Source of the DNA: Methanomassiliicoccales archaeon
GTDB taxonomy: Archaea; Thermoplasmatota; Thermoplasmata; Methanomassiliicoccales; UBA472
DNA: 64,000 nucleotides
NCBI GenBank assembly: GCA_028682895.1
Contig: JAJRAK010000052.1
Location: 1 to 64,000 of the forward strand
Direction of reading: 5' to 3'
The first letter of the stretch is position 1, and every line of letters begins with the position of its first letter. This document shows, in pieces, positions 8,290 to 16,989 of this stretch. The notes beneath the pieces were generated by a model. The model had not been told where the DNA came from and ran no database searches. It saw nothing but the letters and a program-made list of their open reading frames with translations. The position numbers and the translations under genes are program-made.

Positions 8290-9309
8290 TCAGGCCTCCT
8301 TCGGAGCAGTGGTAGCTTTCCTTTCTTTAACCTTCCGCTTGATGATAGAGGAAGGCATGGTGTACGAATAGAACGTTCCCAGCGGGTCCTTGACCTGCAA
8401 CATCAGCTCCATGATGTCATCCTCGTTCAGCAGACCTTCCCCATTTCCGATGGAGAAGATCGAAGCCAGTGCGCTCAGCATGCTTCCGCCCTGATCCAAT
8501 ACGTCGGCGGTCGGTCCCATGCATCCACGGCAGGGCTGGTTCCCCTCAAGGCATTTGGCGCCGCAGCCCGCCCTGGTGGACGGTCCGAGGCATATGACAC
8601 CTTGTTCCAACATGCACTTCTTGGGATCGATGTCGATCTCATAGGGCATGAATATCTTGTCCACCTTCTTGACGGTCCTCGTCCTGGGGCACTCATCGCA
8701 GAGGGTCTTCTGAGAGGCGATCACGGAGCCTTTGGGGGGCAGCGGGGCGCCTTCCTTGACGTGCTTCTCCACGATGCCCAGGAACTCGTTGATCAGATTG
8801 GTGGTGGGCGGGCATCCAGGCATGTAATAGTCGACGTCGATCACATGGTCCAGGGTGAACACCTGGTCGTACATGACCGGTATCTCCAGGTCACCTTCAG
8901 GTGCCTTCCAATGCGGGGTGGGGAATACCCTTTCCACATTGTCCGAGGAAGGCGTCTTGGTGTAGACATAGTCCATGATCTCCTTCAGGGTGTACATGTT
9001 GGCCAGTCCGGGAATTCCCCCGAAGCAGGCGCATGAACCGAAGGACACGACCAGCTGGGACTTCTTCCTGAGAAGCTTGGCCACGTGCTCGTTCTCGCTG
9101 TTGCGGATGGCACCGTTGAAAAAGGTGGCGGTGATATATCCGTCAGGCATGGCCTCGACATCCTTCAGCTTGGCGTCGACGGCGATAGGCCAGAAGACGA
9201 TGTCGGCCATCTCGGCCACACCGAGGATCTTCTCGTCTATGTCCAACAGGGCGACGTCGCATCCTCCGCAGCCGGCGCCCCAGTATTGAGCTATCCTTAT
9301 TTTTGCCAT
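8290..9309 (-). CDS. mvhG: F420-non-reducing [NiFe]-hydrogenase small subunit MvhG
   Basis: A 339-residue iron-sulfur subunit that carries electrons from the Ni-Fe site through three clusters. It opens MAKIRIAQYWGAGCGGCD (C14, C17), the proximal-cluster motif. Further groups are GSCACFGG, YMPGCPP, CDECPRTR, and CGAKCLEGNQPCRGCMG near residue 265. The start is ATG 9309 two bases after the mvhD stop; the longer open frame upstream runs through mvhD in another frame and is not coding. The C-terminal KRKVKERKATTAPKEA tail is basic and probably disordered. Confidence 0.95.
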   Translation of the reverse strand: MAKIRIAQYWGAGCGGCDVALLDIDEKILGVAEMADIVFWPIAVDAKLKDVEAMPDGYITATFFNGAIRNSENEHVAKLLRKKSQLVVSFGSCACFGGIPGLANMYTLKEIMDYVYTKTPSSDNVERVFPTPHWKAPEGDLEIPVMYDQVFTLDHVIDVDYYMPGCPPTTNLINEFLGIVEKHVKEGAPLPPKGSVIASQKTLCDECPRTRTVKKVDKIFMPYEIDIDPKKCMLEQGVICLGPSTRAGCGAKCLEGNQPCRGCMGPTADVLDQGGSMLSALASIFSIGNGEGLLNEDDIMELMLQVKDPLGTFYSYTMPSSIIKRKVKERKATTAPKEA

Positions 9310-9311
9310 GT

Positions 9312-9764
9312 TCAATCCTCCAGGGGGTTGGGACCGAGTTCGATGATCTTCTGGTTGAACTCCTTGATCGTAGCCTGGAACTTTAGTCCCTCCGATGCGG
9401 AGACCCATTCCAGCTTTAGACGGTCCGGGTTGAATCCATACTGCTCCAGCAGCACGCGGAGCAGGGCGATCCTTCTCCTGGTGCGGTAGTTGCCACCGAT
9501 GTAGTGGCAGTCGGCGGGGTGGCAACCGAGGACGAGTACGCCATCGGCCCCCTTGGCGAAGGCCCTGAGCACGAACTCGGGGTCCACCCTGGCAGAGCAC
9601 ATCGTTCGAATTACCCGGAAGTTGGTCGGCATCTGCAGACGGGATACTCCGGCCAGGTCGGCCCCGGCGTATGAGCACCAGTTGCAACAGAACACCAAAA
9701 GGTTGGGTTCCCAGGCCCCGGCCTCGGCGGCAGGAGCGCTGGTGGTTTGTGCTTGGTTGGACAT
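9312..9764 (-). CDS. mvhD: Electron-transfer subunit MvhD (hydrogenase-Hdr linker)
   Basis: A 150-residue [2Fe-2S] protein that links the MvhAG hydrogenase to HdrA. The family pattern is complete: FCCNWCSYAGADLAG near residue 25, CSARVDP near 56 and LGCHPADCHYIGGN near 78. The first 18 residues are Ala/Thr/Gln-rich and probably flexible. Its ATG overlaps the hdrA stop as TAATG, so translation is coupled, which fits a fixed HdrA-MvhD stoichiometry. Confidence 0.95.
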   Translation of the reverse strand: MSNQAQTTSAPAAEAGAWEPNLLVFCCNWCSYAGADLAGVSRLQMPTNFRVIRTMCSARVDPEFVLRAFAKGADGVLVLGCHPADCHYIGGNYRTRRRIALLRVLLEQYGFNPDRLKLEWVSASEGLKFQATIKEFNQKIIELGPNPLED

Positions 9765-12700
9765 TACTTTCCACCTCCGATCAGGGCGGCGTCGATCTGA
9801 GCCAGTATCTGGTTGTTCTTGAAGCCCTTCTGCTCAAGAGCACCGGACGGGCAGGCAGCGACGCAGGTACCGCATCCCATGCACAGGCCTTCATTGATGA
9901 CGGCCTTGCGCTTGTCGGGGTTCGCCGGGTCACCAACGATGGTGATGGCACGGTACTCGCAGACCGGCTCGCATATGCCGCAACCGTTGCAGACCATGTC
10001 GTTGACCGCGGCGATGATGCCCTGGGTCTCGAGGTACTGCTTCGATATTATGGTGATGGCCCTAGCGGCCGCACCAGACGCCTGTGCGATGGCCTCGTCT
10101 ATGAACTTCGGCCAGTGGGCCAGACCGGCAAGGTAGACACCGCTGGTGGCGAAGTCGACCGGCCTTAGCTTCATGTGCGCCTCAAGGAAGTACTTGTCCT
10201 TGCTCAGGGGCACCTTGCACATCTTGGCCAGTTCCTCGTTCTCCTCGTTGGGGGAGATCCCGACGCTGAGCACCAGCATGTCGGGGGTGAGCTGTACCGG
10301 GGCGCCAAGCACCGTGTCGTCCACCAGGACGGTCATGGTGTTGCCGTTCGCGGTCATGTCGGGCATCTTGTTCTCCGGGAAGCGGATGAACTTGACACCC
10401 AGCTCGCTAGCCTCCTTGTAGGTGATCTCCCTGAAGCCGTAGGTCCTGATGTCCTTGTGCAGTATGTAGACCTGGGCCTTGGGGTCCTTCTTCTTGATCT
10501 CGATGGCGTTCTTGACCGCCTTTGCACAGCACACGCGGCTACAGTAGGGGACCTTGTCGTTCCTAGAACCGACGCACTGGATCATGACGACGGTCTTGGC
10601 GTTGAACTTGTTCTCGGCCAAAGCCTTCTCCAGCTCGTTCTGGGTGACGACCCCTTTGTTCTTACCGTACATGTACTCTGTCGGCACATAGGCCTTGGCA
10701 CCGGTGGCCACGACTATGGCGCCAGTCTCGATCTCCTTTCCGCCGGTGACCTTCACCTTGAAGTTCCCGACGAACCCAGCGACATCCTCCACCTTGGTGT
10801 TCAGGTGTACGGTTATCAGCTTGTTGGCGCGCACCTTGGACTCCAGGTCCTTTATGTACTGGTTGGGGGAGATGCCTCCTTCCTTAGTGTACATGTTGAC
10901 CAGCAGTCCGCCCATGGCGCCGGTCGCCTCAAGTATTTCGACCTTGAAGCCTTGTGCGGCGATGTCCATAGCGGCGGTCATACCGGCCAGGCCGCCACCG
11001 ACGACGATGGCGGAATGGTTGACGCCTAGCCTGGACTTGCTCAGGGGCTCCAGGAACCGGGACTTGGCGATGGCCATGCGGGTAAGGTCCTTGGCCTTCT
11101 CGGTGGCCTTCTCCGGCTCATGCATGTGGATCCAAGAGCACTGGTCACGGATGTTGGCCATCTCGAACAGGAACGGGTTCAGCCCGGCCTCCTTGATGGT
11201 GCTCTGGAAGAGCGCCTCGTGCGTCCTGGGCGTGCATGATGCGACGACCACACGGTTCAGCTTCTCTTCCTTTATGACCTTCTTGATTGTCTCCTGGGTA
11301 TCTGCGGAGCAGGTGTACTTGTTCTCGACGGCATAGACCACGTTGGGCAGGGTCTTGACATACTCAACAACGGACGGGACGTCGACAGTGCCGCGGATGT
11401 TGATACCGCAGTCACAGACGAACACACCGATGCGAGGTTCTTGACCGGCGACCGGGGTCTCGGGAGTTTCCTTGACCACGGAGTCGATGCTGATCCTGTT
11501 GTTGAAGACATGGGCCCCGGCCTTGGCCGCGGCACCGCTGGCCTCAGCGACGGTCGTTGGAATGTCCTTGGGGGCGCTGAACGCACCAGTGACGTATATG
11601 CCCTTCCTGGAGGTCTCCAGTGGGGTGTAGGTACCGGTCTGGCAGAAGCCAAACTCGTTCAGCTTGAAGCCCATGTTGTCGGCCAATGCCTTTGCCTGTG
11701 CCGGAGGCTGGAAGCCTGCGGATAGAACAACGAGGTCGAACTCCTCGGCCAGGACGTTGTTGCCGTCACTGTAGCGCAGGAGCAGGTTGTTGCCCTCGGT
11801 CTCGTCGACGGACGCGACACGGGTGCCGCGGTGCATCTTGATGCCGTACTCGCCCTCGGCCCTCTTGGCGTAGTCTTCGAACTCCTTGCCGAACGCCCTG
11901 ACGTCCATGAAGAATATGGTGGACTTCAGGCCGGTCGAGTGCTCACCAGCGATGATGGCCTGCTTGAGCGCGTACATGCAGCAGACGGACGAGCAGAAGG
12001 GATTGCCGACCTTCTCGTCCCTGGAGCCGACGCACTGGATGAACGCGACCTTCTTAGGGGTCTGGTGATCGGAAGGCCTAACGACATGTCCCTGGTATGG
12101 GCCAGTGGCGCTGAGGACCCTCTCGAACTCGAGGCTGTTCAGGACGTTCTTGAACTCCTTGTAGCCGTACTCCTTCTTCAGGCGAGCGTCGAACAGCTCG
12201 TAGCCGGGAGCCAGAACGACGGCTCCGACGTTGATCTTCTCGATCTCCTCCTTCATCTCATAATCGATGGCATCGGCGGGGCAGACCTTCTTACAGTTGC
12301 CGCACTTGCCCTTCATCAGGAACAGGCAGTGCTCCGCGTCGATGGCGTACTTCATCGGGACGGCCTGAGCATAGGCCACGTAGATGGCCTTCCTGTTCAT
12401 GAGCCCGAACTCGTATTCGCTCGGGACCTTGGACGGGCACTTCTCGGCGCACAGTCCGCATCCCACGCATCTGTCGGCCCGGACGTACCTGGGCTTCTTC
12501 TTCAATGTCACAGTGAAGTTGCCGGCCTCTCCCTCGACCTTCATGACCTCGGTCAAGGTCATCATGTTGATCATGGGATGCCTTGCAGCCTCCACTAGCT
12601 TAGGGGACAGAATACACATAGAACAGTCGTTGGTCGGGAAGGTCTTATCAAGTTGAGCCATGACACCGCCTATGCTGGCCTTGTTCTCAACCATGTATAC

Positions 12701-12790
12701 CTTAAATCCCGACTCGGCTAGGTCTAGTGAGGTCTGGACACCGCCAATTCCTCCCCCTACCACCAAAACAGAACCGCTTTTTGATTCCAC
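9764..12790 (-). CDS. hdrA: Heterodisulfide reductase subunit A, long two-module form
   Basis: HdrA is the flavin subunit that splits electrons from H2 between ferredoxin and heterodisulfide. This one is about 1008 residues, against roughly 650 in classical methanogens. Residues 1-430 form a first FAD module (VLVVGGGIGG, CSMCILSPK, CVGCGLCAEKCP). At about 450 a second, complete HdrA begins (RIGVFVCDCGINI, then VVGGGLAGM near 600). Two 4Fe-4S motifs close the protein (CNGCGICEPVC and CMGCGTCVAACP). GTG 12790 is chosen because AAGGAGG lies seven bases upstream. The frame stays open, giving TTG at 12859 or a possible CTG further up, and a longer N terminus cannot be excluded. hdrB and hdrC are not adjacent. 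Confidence 0.93.
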   Translation of the reverse strand: MESKSGSVLVVGGGIGGVQTSLDLAESGFKVYMVENKASIGGVMAQLDKTFPTNDCSMCILSPKLVEAARHPMINMMTLTEVMKVEGEAGNFTVTLKKKPRYVRADRCVGCGLCAEKCPSKVPSEYEFGLMNRKAIYVAYAQAVPMKYAIDAEHCLFLMKGKCGNCKKVCPADAIDYEMKEEIEKINVGAVVLAPGYELFDARLKKEYGYKEFKNVLNSLEFERVLSATGPYQGHVVRPSDHQTPKKVAFIQCVGSRDEKVGNPFCSSVCCMYALKQAIIAGEHSTGLKSTIFFMDVRAFGKEFEDYAKRAEGEYGIKMHRGTRVASVDETEGNNLLLRYSDGNNVLAEEFDLVVLSAGFQPPAQAKALADNMGFKLNEFGFCQTGTYTPLETSRKGIYVTGAFSAPKDIPTTVAEASGAAAKAGAHVFNNRISIDSVVKETPETPVAGQEPRIGVFVCDCGINIRGTVDVPSVVEYVKTLPNVVYAVENKYTCSADTQETIKKVIKEEKLNRVVVASCTPRTHEALFQSTIKEAGLNPFLFEMANIRDQCSWIHMHEPEKATEKAKDLTRMAIAKSRFLEPLSKSRLGVNHSAIVVGGGLAGMTAAMDIAAQGFKVEILEATGAMGGLLVNMYTKEGGISPNQYIKDLESKVRANKLITVHLNTKVEDVAGFVGNFKVKVTGGKEIETGAIVVATGAKAYVPTEYMYGKNKGVVTQNELEKALAENKFNAKTVVMIQCVGSRNDKVPYCSRVCCAKAVKNAIEIKKKDPKAQVYILHKDIRTYGFREITYKEASELGVKFIRFPENKMPDMTANGNTMTVLVDDTVLGAPVQLTPDMLVLSVGISPNEENEELAKMCKVPLSKDKYFLEAHMKLRPVDFATSGVYLAGLAHWPKFIDEAIAQASGAAARAITIISKQYLETQGIIAAVNDMVCNGCGICEPVCEYRAITIVGDPANPDKRKAVINEGLCMGCGTCVAACPSGALEQKGFKNNQILAQIDAALIGGGK

Positions 12791-13087
12791 AGTCACTCCT
12801 CCTTTTTCGTTATTCGCTGATCCATTGGATTGCTCCCCTTTAGAGCCTTTCTTGAACAATCCACCAAATACTGATCCTGAACCGCTCAGTTTCCTCTCCT
12901 CCTATTGCCAATCTCCATTCTTGACTAGAACGCAGGCCTCGGTCGCCTCTCCCACCGTGTTCTGATCCCCGTGAGGTGAATGGGTACCTCTGGAAACCAA
13001 GTTCCCTGACGGCCGGTCCATTCGGGGATCGGACCCTGCATTCCGAGCAGTTCCGCCAGGATTAGTATGTCCATATTTCAACATTTT
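12791..13087 (-). ncRNA. Structured 5' leader of the hdrA-mvhDGA operon (candidate cis-regulatory RNA)
   Basis: This is the only stretch over 300 bases without a convincing gene (12791-13280 in all). On the minus strand, 13018-13030 pairs with 12964-12983: an 8-bp helix (13023-13030 with 12964-12971) and a 5-bp helix (13018-13022 with 12979-12983) separated by a 7-nt bulge. A 3-bp extension and an apical 6-bp hairpin (13001-13006 with 12992-12997, loop UUG) follow. The apical hairpin needs a G-U pair that exists only in minus-strand RNA. A weaker second hairpin lies at 12927-12963. Bases 13031-13035 can pair instead with 13015-13019, so a switch is possible. The transcript would be about 300 nt before GTG 12790. 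I do not recognise a known riboswitch class. Confidence 0.55.
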
Positions 13088-13108
13088 GTGTTTTTTCGAG
13101 AGATAGGA

Positions 13109-13117
13109 CATATAATC
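13109..13117 (-). promoter_or_regulatory. TATA box of the hdrA-mvh operon
   Basis: Read on the minus strand this is GATTATATG, preceded by CGA. It predicts a transcription start near 13087. A weaker alternative, CTTAAATGG, lies further upstream near 13131-13139. Confidence 0.5.
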
Positions 13118-13280
13118 TCGTCATCACGTACCATTTAAGAGCTTTTCGCTTATTTCGTTTGATTAATCGGAAGAAAAAGATTGCTTGTATGGGAAACGGA
13201 GAACATCGTATATCTGATGCCATCGTCCGTCAATGTCAGAATTCAAGAATTGTGGGCGAAATGATATAAATCGGAAGCCC

Positions 13281-13979
13281 ATGAATCTCCGCGTGCTCCT
13301 GGCGATGTTCATTGGATCGCTGGCCGTTTCGAGCCTCGCACCCCTATACTACATTATCAGAAGAAAGAAGGGGAACGATGTTGAGAGCTGGCGGTTCCAT
13401 GAGGACCGCTTGAACCCGTTGAGCAGGACGGAGATGACGGTCAAGATAAGGCCTGTGAGGAGCGAGGACGTCATTTGCCAAATATGCATGGGAAAACTGA
13501 AGGAACGGCTTCCCCATGTCAGATGTGATTGTGGGAAGATATTCCACATCACTTGTCTTAAACGGACCGGGTTTTGCCCCTATTGTCAGAAAACCTATCG
13601 TCCTGAGGACGTTGAAAGAAGCGCCGTATATCCGGAAACGGAAAGCATAGCGTGCCCGATGTGTGGCCGCTCCGTGCTCAAGGACTCAGGCACTTGCGAG
13701 TGCGGGGCGATAATCTCTGACGAGGAGGGCAAGTTCTACTGTCCGAGCTGTGGGACGTTGATAGATGAGAGCGAGGACGTCTGTCCTTTCTGTCATGAAC
13801 GCTTCGAGGACGTTCATCTAGTGCAGTGCCCCGTATGCGCAAGGGTCTTGGAAGAGGGCAGAGGCGTCTGCGAGTGCGGGACGTTCATAGGGGAGACGTG
13901 CCCTGATTGTGGGACGCTTCTCTCCGTTGACGATAAGGGATGTCCGGTCTGCGGCCTCAACTTCGAGCTCGTAGAATGA
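13281..13979 (+). CDS. Membrane-anchored multi-zinc-ribbon protein with a RING-like domain
   Basis: A 232-residue protein of unknown function. Residues 1-22 (MNLRVLLAMFIGSLAVSSLA) form one membrane anchor followed by RRKK, which suggests the rest faces the cytoplasm. Near residue 64 lies CQICMGK, then RCDCGKIFHITCLKRTGFCPYC: C-x2-C...C-x-C-x4-H-x2-C-x5-C-x2-C, a cross-brace pattern like RING or RINGv domains. At least three more Cys4 ribbons follow (CPMCG/CECG, CPSCG/CPFC, CPVCARV/CECG, CPDCG/CPVCG). ATG 13281 has a GGAAG upstream; an in-frame ATG at 13233 lacks a ribosome site. ftsZ is next downstream with its own promoter. Confidence 0.8.
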   Translation: MNLRVLLAMFIGSLAVSSLAPLYYIIRRKKGNDVESWRFHEDRLNPLSRTEMTVKIRPVRSEDVICQICMGKLKERLPHVRCDCGKIFHITCLKRTGFCPYCQKTYRPEDVERSAVYPETESIACPMCGRSVLKDSGTCECGAIISDEEGKFYCPSCGTLIDESEDVCPFCHERFEDVHLVQCPVCARVLEEGRGVCECGTFIGETCPDCGTLLSVDDKGCPVCGLNFELVE

Positions 13980-14009
13980 GATCGATAGGCATCTGGTTTT
14001 CCTTGTCTT

Positions 14010-14020
14010 TTTATAGTATA
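14010..14020 (+). promoter_or_regulatory. TATA box of ftsZ
   Basis: TTTATAGTATA is centred about 26 bases before the GTG at 14041, so the message is probably leaderless or nearly so. Confidence 0.55.
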
Positions 14021-14040
14021 TAGAATATTTCATACATCGG

Positions 14041-15108
14041 GTGGGTGCCATTTGCCCTTTATTTGATAACCTGTTCCAGAAGGATGAAGTGAGAGCGCCG
14101 GCCTTGTCCTGCGCTGACGACGCGGAATTGATGCAGCTGGTCGAGTCCCTAAGGATAAAGATCGCTATCATCGGGTGCGGTGGAGGCGGTTCGAACACCG
14201 TTCGCCGCATGTACCAAGGCCAGGTAGAAGGTGTCAGGCTGGTCGCGTGCAACACGGATGCCAGACACCTGCTGTCGATACAGGCCCATCACAAGATCCT
14301 CATGGGAAGGAGCATGACCAAGGGGTTGGGCTCCGGGGCAATGCCCGAGGTAGGGCAGAAGTCCGCCGAGGAATCGGAGAACGAGCTCTGGAAGGAGGTT
14401 GACGGGCAGAACATCGTGTTCGTCGTCGCCGGAATGGGCGGAGGCACCGGGACCGGTTCCGCGCCGGTCGTGGCCGAGCTGGCCAAGAGGGCAGGGGCCC
14501 TGACCATCGGTGTGGTCACTTTGCCTTTCAAGGCCGAGGGCAACGTTAGGATGAACAACGCCCTGAAAGGCCTGGAGAAGTTGAAGGAGAAGTGCGACAC
14601 GACCATCGTCCTCCAGAACGACAGACTGCTAGAGCTGGTCCCCAAGCTGCCTTTGGACGCGGCCTTCAGGGTGACCGACGAGGTGCTCATGCAGAGCATC
14701 AGGGGCATCACGGACGCCCTTACCAAGCCGGGTCTGATCAACATAGATTTCAACGACCTGCTCACCATCATGAGGAACGGTGGCATGGCGCTCATCGGCC
14801 TTGGGGAATCCACCGAGTACGGTCAAAGGGCCGAGATATGCATCGAGGACGCGTTGTCCTCCCCGATGTTAGGTGATGTTGACATCAAGCAGGCCAAGGG
14901 AGCCCTGGTCAGGGTCACCGGCGGCGATGATGTGACCGTCACCGAAGCGGAGAAGGCCGCGCTCCTCGTCAGTGAGCGGATCGACCCACGCGCCCGTATC
15001 ATCTGGGGTTGCGCCGTCGTTCCAGAGATGAAGGGGAGCATGAGAGTGCTCGTCGTTCTGACCGGGGTCAAGTTCAACAGCATCGTCGATTCCGTAAAAG
15101 GAAGATGA
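14041..15108 (+). CDS. ftsZ: Cell division protein FtsZ
   Basis: A 355-residue tubulin-like GTPase that polymerises into the division ring. The N-terminal nucleotide site is IAIIGCGGGGSNTVRRM near residue 42; the tubulin signature GMGGGTGTGSAPVVAEL is near 137; the T7 synergy loop NIDFNDLLTIM is near 237. All are canonical, so GTPase activity is expected. An N-terminal arm of about 40 residues precedes the core, and the C terminus is short, with no obvious conserved tail peptide. GTG 14041 fits the TATA spacing. The Pop5 gene follows within 10 bases. Confidence 0.95.
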   Translation: MGAICPLFDNLFQKDEVRAPALSCADDAELMQLVESLRIKIAIIGCGGGGSNTVRRMYQGQVEGVRLVACNTDARHLLSIQAHHKILMGRSMTKGLGSGAMPEVGQKSAEESENELWKEVDGQNIVFVVAGMGGGTGTGSAPVVAELAKRAGALTIGVVTLPFKAEGNVRMNNALKGLEKLKEKCDTTIVLQNDRLLELVPKLPLDAAFRVTDEVLMQSIRGITDALTKPGLINIDFNDLLTIMRNGGMALIGLGESTEYGQRAEICIEDALSSPMLGDVDIKQAKGALVRVTGGDDVTVTEAEKAALLVSERIDPRARIIWGCAVVPEMKGSMRVLVVLTGVKFNSIVDSVKGR

Positions 15109-15117
15109 GGGCGACAG

Positions 15118-15423
15118 ATGGTCGTCAAGGAGAAGCGAGGCCGGCGCCGCTATATTGCGTTCGAAACTAGCGAGCCTGCTTCGAACGAGATGCTGTTGGC
15201 CTATCTTACGGCCGTCTTTTCTCCGATCGGGGTCAAGACGCCCAAGGTCATTCAGTTCGATGGCGAGAAGGGGATCGTCCGTTGTTCCCCTGCGGACAAG
15301 GACAAGGTGCTCGGCGCACTTTCGTCCAAGACCGGCATCGGTCTTTCTATCACCACTTTGAGCACGTCAGGGACCTTGAGGACGCTCAGAGAGAAATACT
15401 TCCCAATGGAAGAGCACCGATGA
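15118..15423 (+). CDS. rnp2: Ribonuclease P protein component 2 (Pop5)
   Basis: A 101-residue member of the Rpp14/Pop5 family. It opens with the basic RGRRRYIAFE segment typical of the family, followed by an RRM-like alpha-beta fold. Pop5 pairs with Rpp30 to support the catalytic domain of RNase P RNA in tRNA 5' processing. In many archaea it lies next to psmA, as here, although the Rpp30 gene that often accompanies it is not present. Confidence 0.88.
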   Translation: MVVKEKRGRRRYIAFETSEPASNEMLLAYLTAVFSPIGVKTPKVIQFDGEKGIVRCSPADKDKVLGALSSKTGIGLSITTLSTSGTLRTLREKYFPMEEHR

Positions 15424-15466
15424 TATGTCTGGAGAGGTGCACCGGGCCTCGACAAAAATCAACAAG

Positions 15467-15476
15467 AAATATATAC
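15467..15476 (+). promoter_or_regulatory. TATA box of the psmA-exosome operon
   Basis: AAATATATAC predicts a start near 15498, about 30 bases before the psmA TTG codon. A GGAG at 15514-15517 serves as ribosome site. Confidence 0.6.
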
Positions 15477-15526
15477 GTCCTGATAACTTAGGTGGCTTGA
15501 ATCGAGGACATTTGGAGCGTGATTAA

Positions 15527-16249
15527 TTGCAACCAGGACAGATGGCATATGACAGGGCCATAACGGTTTTTTCCCCTGATGGCCGACTTTTCCAAGTGGA
15601 GTATGCAAGGGAAGCGGTCAAGCGCGGCACTACCACGGTCGGTCTGAAGTTCAAAGATGGTGTGGTCCTTATTGTCGATAAGAGGATCGCCAGCAGGCTG
15701 ATGGAGCCTAAGTCTATCGAGAAGATATTCCAGATAGACCATCACATCGGCTGCGCCACCTCCGGACTGGTGGCCGACGCCCGCATACTTGTGGACCAGG
15801 CAAGGGTCCTTGCCCAGATCAACAAGATCACCTACGATGAAAGGGCTGGTGTCGAGGACCTCGTAAAGAGGATCTGCGACTACAAACAGAATTACACTCA
15901 GTACGGCGGAGTGCGCCCCTTCGGGACAGCTCTCCTCGTGGCCGGCGTAGATGACGCTGGCGAGCACCTGTTCGAGACGGACCCCAGCGGTGCGCTGGTG
16001 TCCTACAAGGCGGGCAGCATCGGGGCCGGACGCAACGTCGTCATGGAGGTCTTCGAGGAAGAATACCAGGAAGGCATGCCCATGGAGGACGCCGTCACCT
16101 TGGGGCTCAAGGCCCTGAAGAAGGCCACCGAGGAAGAGAAGCTCAACCCCAAGGGCGTGGAGATCGGCATAGTACGCCATGGGGATAACTTCCGCCGCCT
16201 GGACGAGACCGAGGTCGATGGATACATCGCCAAGGTCAACCAGGGGTAG
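15527..16249 (+). CDS. psmA: 20S proteasome alpha subunit
   Basis: A 240-residue alpha-type subunit that forms the outer rings of the 20S proteasome and gates substrate entry. The N terminus (MQPGQMAYDRAITVFSPDGR) matches the family so closely that the TTG at 15527 is accepted as start, supported by GGAG nine bases upstream. The YDRAITVFSPDGRLFQVEYA signature is complete. The stop is TAG. It heads a classic archaeal superoperon with SBDS and the exosome, linking protein and RNA turnover. Confidence 0.96.
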   Translation: MQPGQMAYDRAITVFSPDGRLFQVEYAREAVKRGTTTVGLKFKDGVVLIVDKRIASRLMEPKSIEKIFQIDHHIGCATSGLVADARILVDQARVLAQINKITYDERAGVEDLVKRICDYKQNYTQYGGVRPFGTALLVAGVDDAGEHLFETDPSGALVSYKAGSIGAGRNVVMEVFEEEYQEGMPMEDAVTLGLKALKKATEEEKLNPKGVEIGIVRHGDNFRRLDETEVDGYIAKVNQG

Positions 16250-16262
16250 ACCGGAGAGTTAG

Positions 16263-16958
16263 ATGGTAGACCTGGAAGAGGCCATTGTGGCTCGTCTTGA
16301 ATCACATGGTGAGACCTTTGAGGTGCTTATCGACCCCAAGGTCGTGAACCAGCTCAAAGAGGGCAAGGAGGTCGAGCTGATCGACTTCATGGTCATCGAT
16401 GAGATCTTCAAGAACGCCCACAAAGGGACCAAGGCCTCCGAGGACACCTTGAAACAGGTGTTCGGCACCACCGACGCGGTGGAGATCGCCAAGACCATCA
16501 TACTCAAGGGAGAGGTGCAGCTCACAGCCCAGCAGCGCAAGGAGATGCTGGAGAGCAAGAGATTGCGCATAATCGCCACCATAGCGCGCAACGCCATCAA
16601 CCCCCAGACGGGAGGGCCACATACCCCGGCGCGCATAGAGATGGCCATGGAGGAGGCGAAGGTCCATATCGATGCCTTCAAGCCAGTGGACCTGCAGGTA
16701 CAGTACGTCCTTGATAAGCTGCGTCCTCTGATCCCCATTCGCTTCGACAAGGTCCGCATCGCCGTGAGGTTGAAGGCCGATGAGTACGGACGTTGCTACG
16801 AGGACATGGCCGAGATGGGGAAGATAACGAAAGAAGAATGGCAGAAGAACGGGGACTGGATCGGTGTGGTGGAGATACCGGCAGGCATGAGGGACGACCT
16901 GTTCGACAGATTGAACCACAAGACCCATGGTACGGCCGAGACGAAGCAGCTGAAATGA
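16263..16958 (+). CDS. sdo1: Ribosome maturation protein SBDS/Sdo1
   Basis: A 231-residue three-domain protein. The N-terminal FYSH domain contains [22 protein letters not shown], a helical middle domain follows (residues 90-165), and a C-terminal ferredoxin-like domain ends the protein. In eukaryotes SBDS works with EFL1 to release eIF6 from the 60S subunit; in archaea it is probably a 50S maturation factor. Its place directly before rrp4 is conserved in many archaea. Confidence 0.95.
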   Translation: MVDLEEAIVARLESHGETFEVLIDPKVVNQLKEGKEVELIDFMVIDEIFKNAHKGTKASEDTLKQVFGTTDAVEIAKTIILKGEVQLTAQQRKEMLESKRLRIIATIARNAINPQTGGPHTPARIEMAMEEAKVHIDAFKPVDLQVQYVLDKLRPLIPIRFDKVRIAVRLKADEYGRCYEDMAEMGKITKEEWQKNGDWIGVVEIPAGMRDDLFDRLNHKTHGTAETKQLK

Positions 16959-16989
16959 TATCACATATGAGATTCCAAGAGTTGATCAA

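Noticed and set aside
9310-9774. N-terminal extension of mvhG to 9774
   Set aside because: It overlaps mvhD in another frame; MAKIRIAQYWGAGCGG at 9309 is the family start.
12902-13111. Open frame of 69 codons on the minus strand upstream of hdrA
   Set aside because: It runs through the strongly paired leader, has no ribosome site, and its composition (many Gly, Arg, His and Asn) reads like non-coding sequence.
13233-13280. Earlier start (ATG 13233) for the RING-like protein
   Set aside because: It lacks a ribosome site, and the extra 16 residues precede a normal N-terminal membrane anchor that begins cleanly at ATG 13281.
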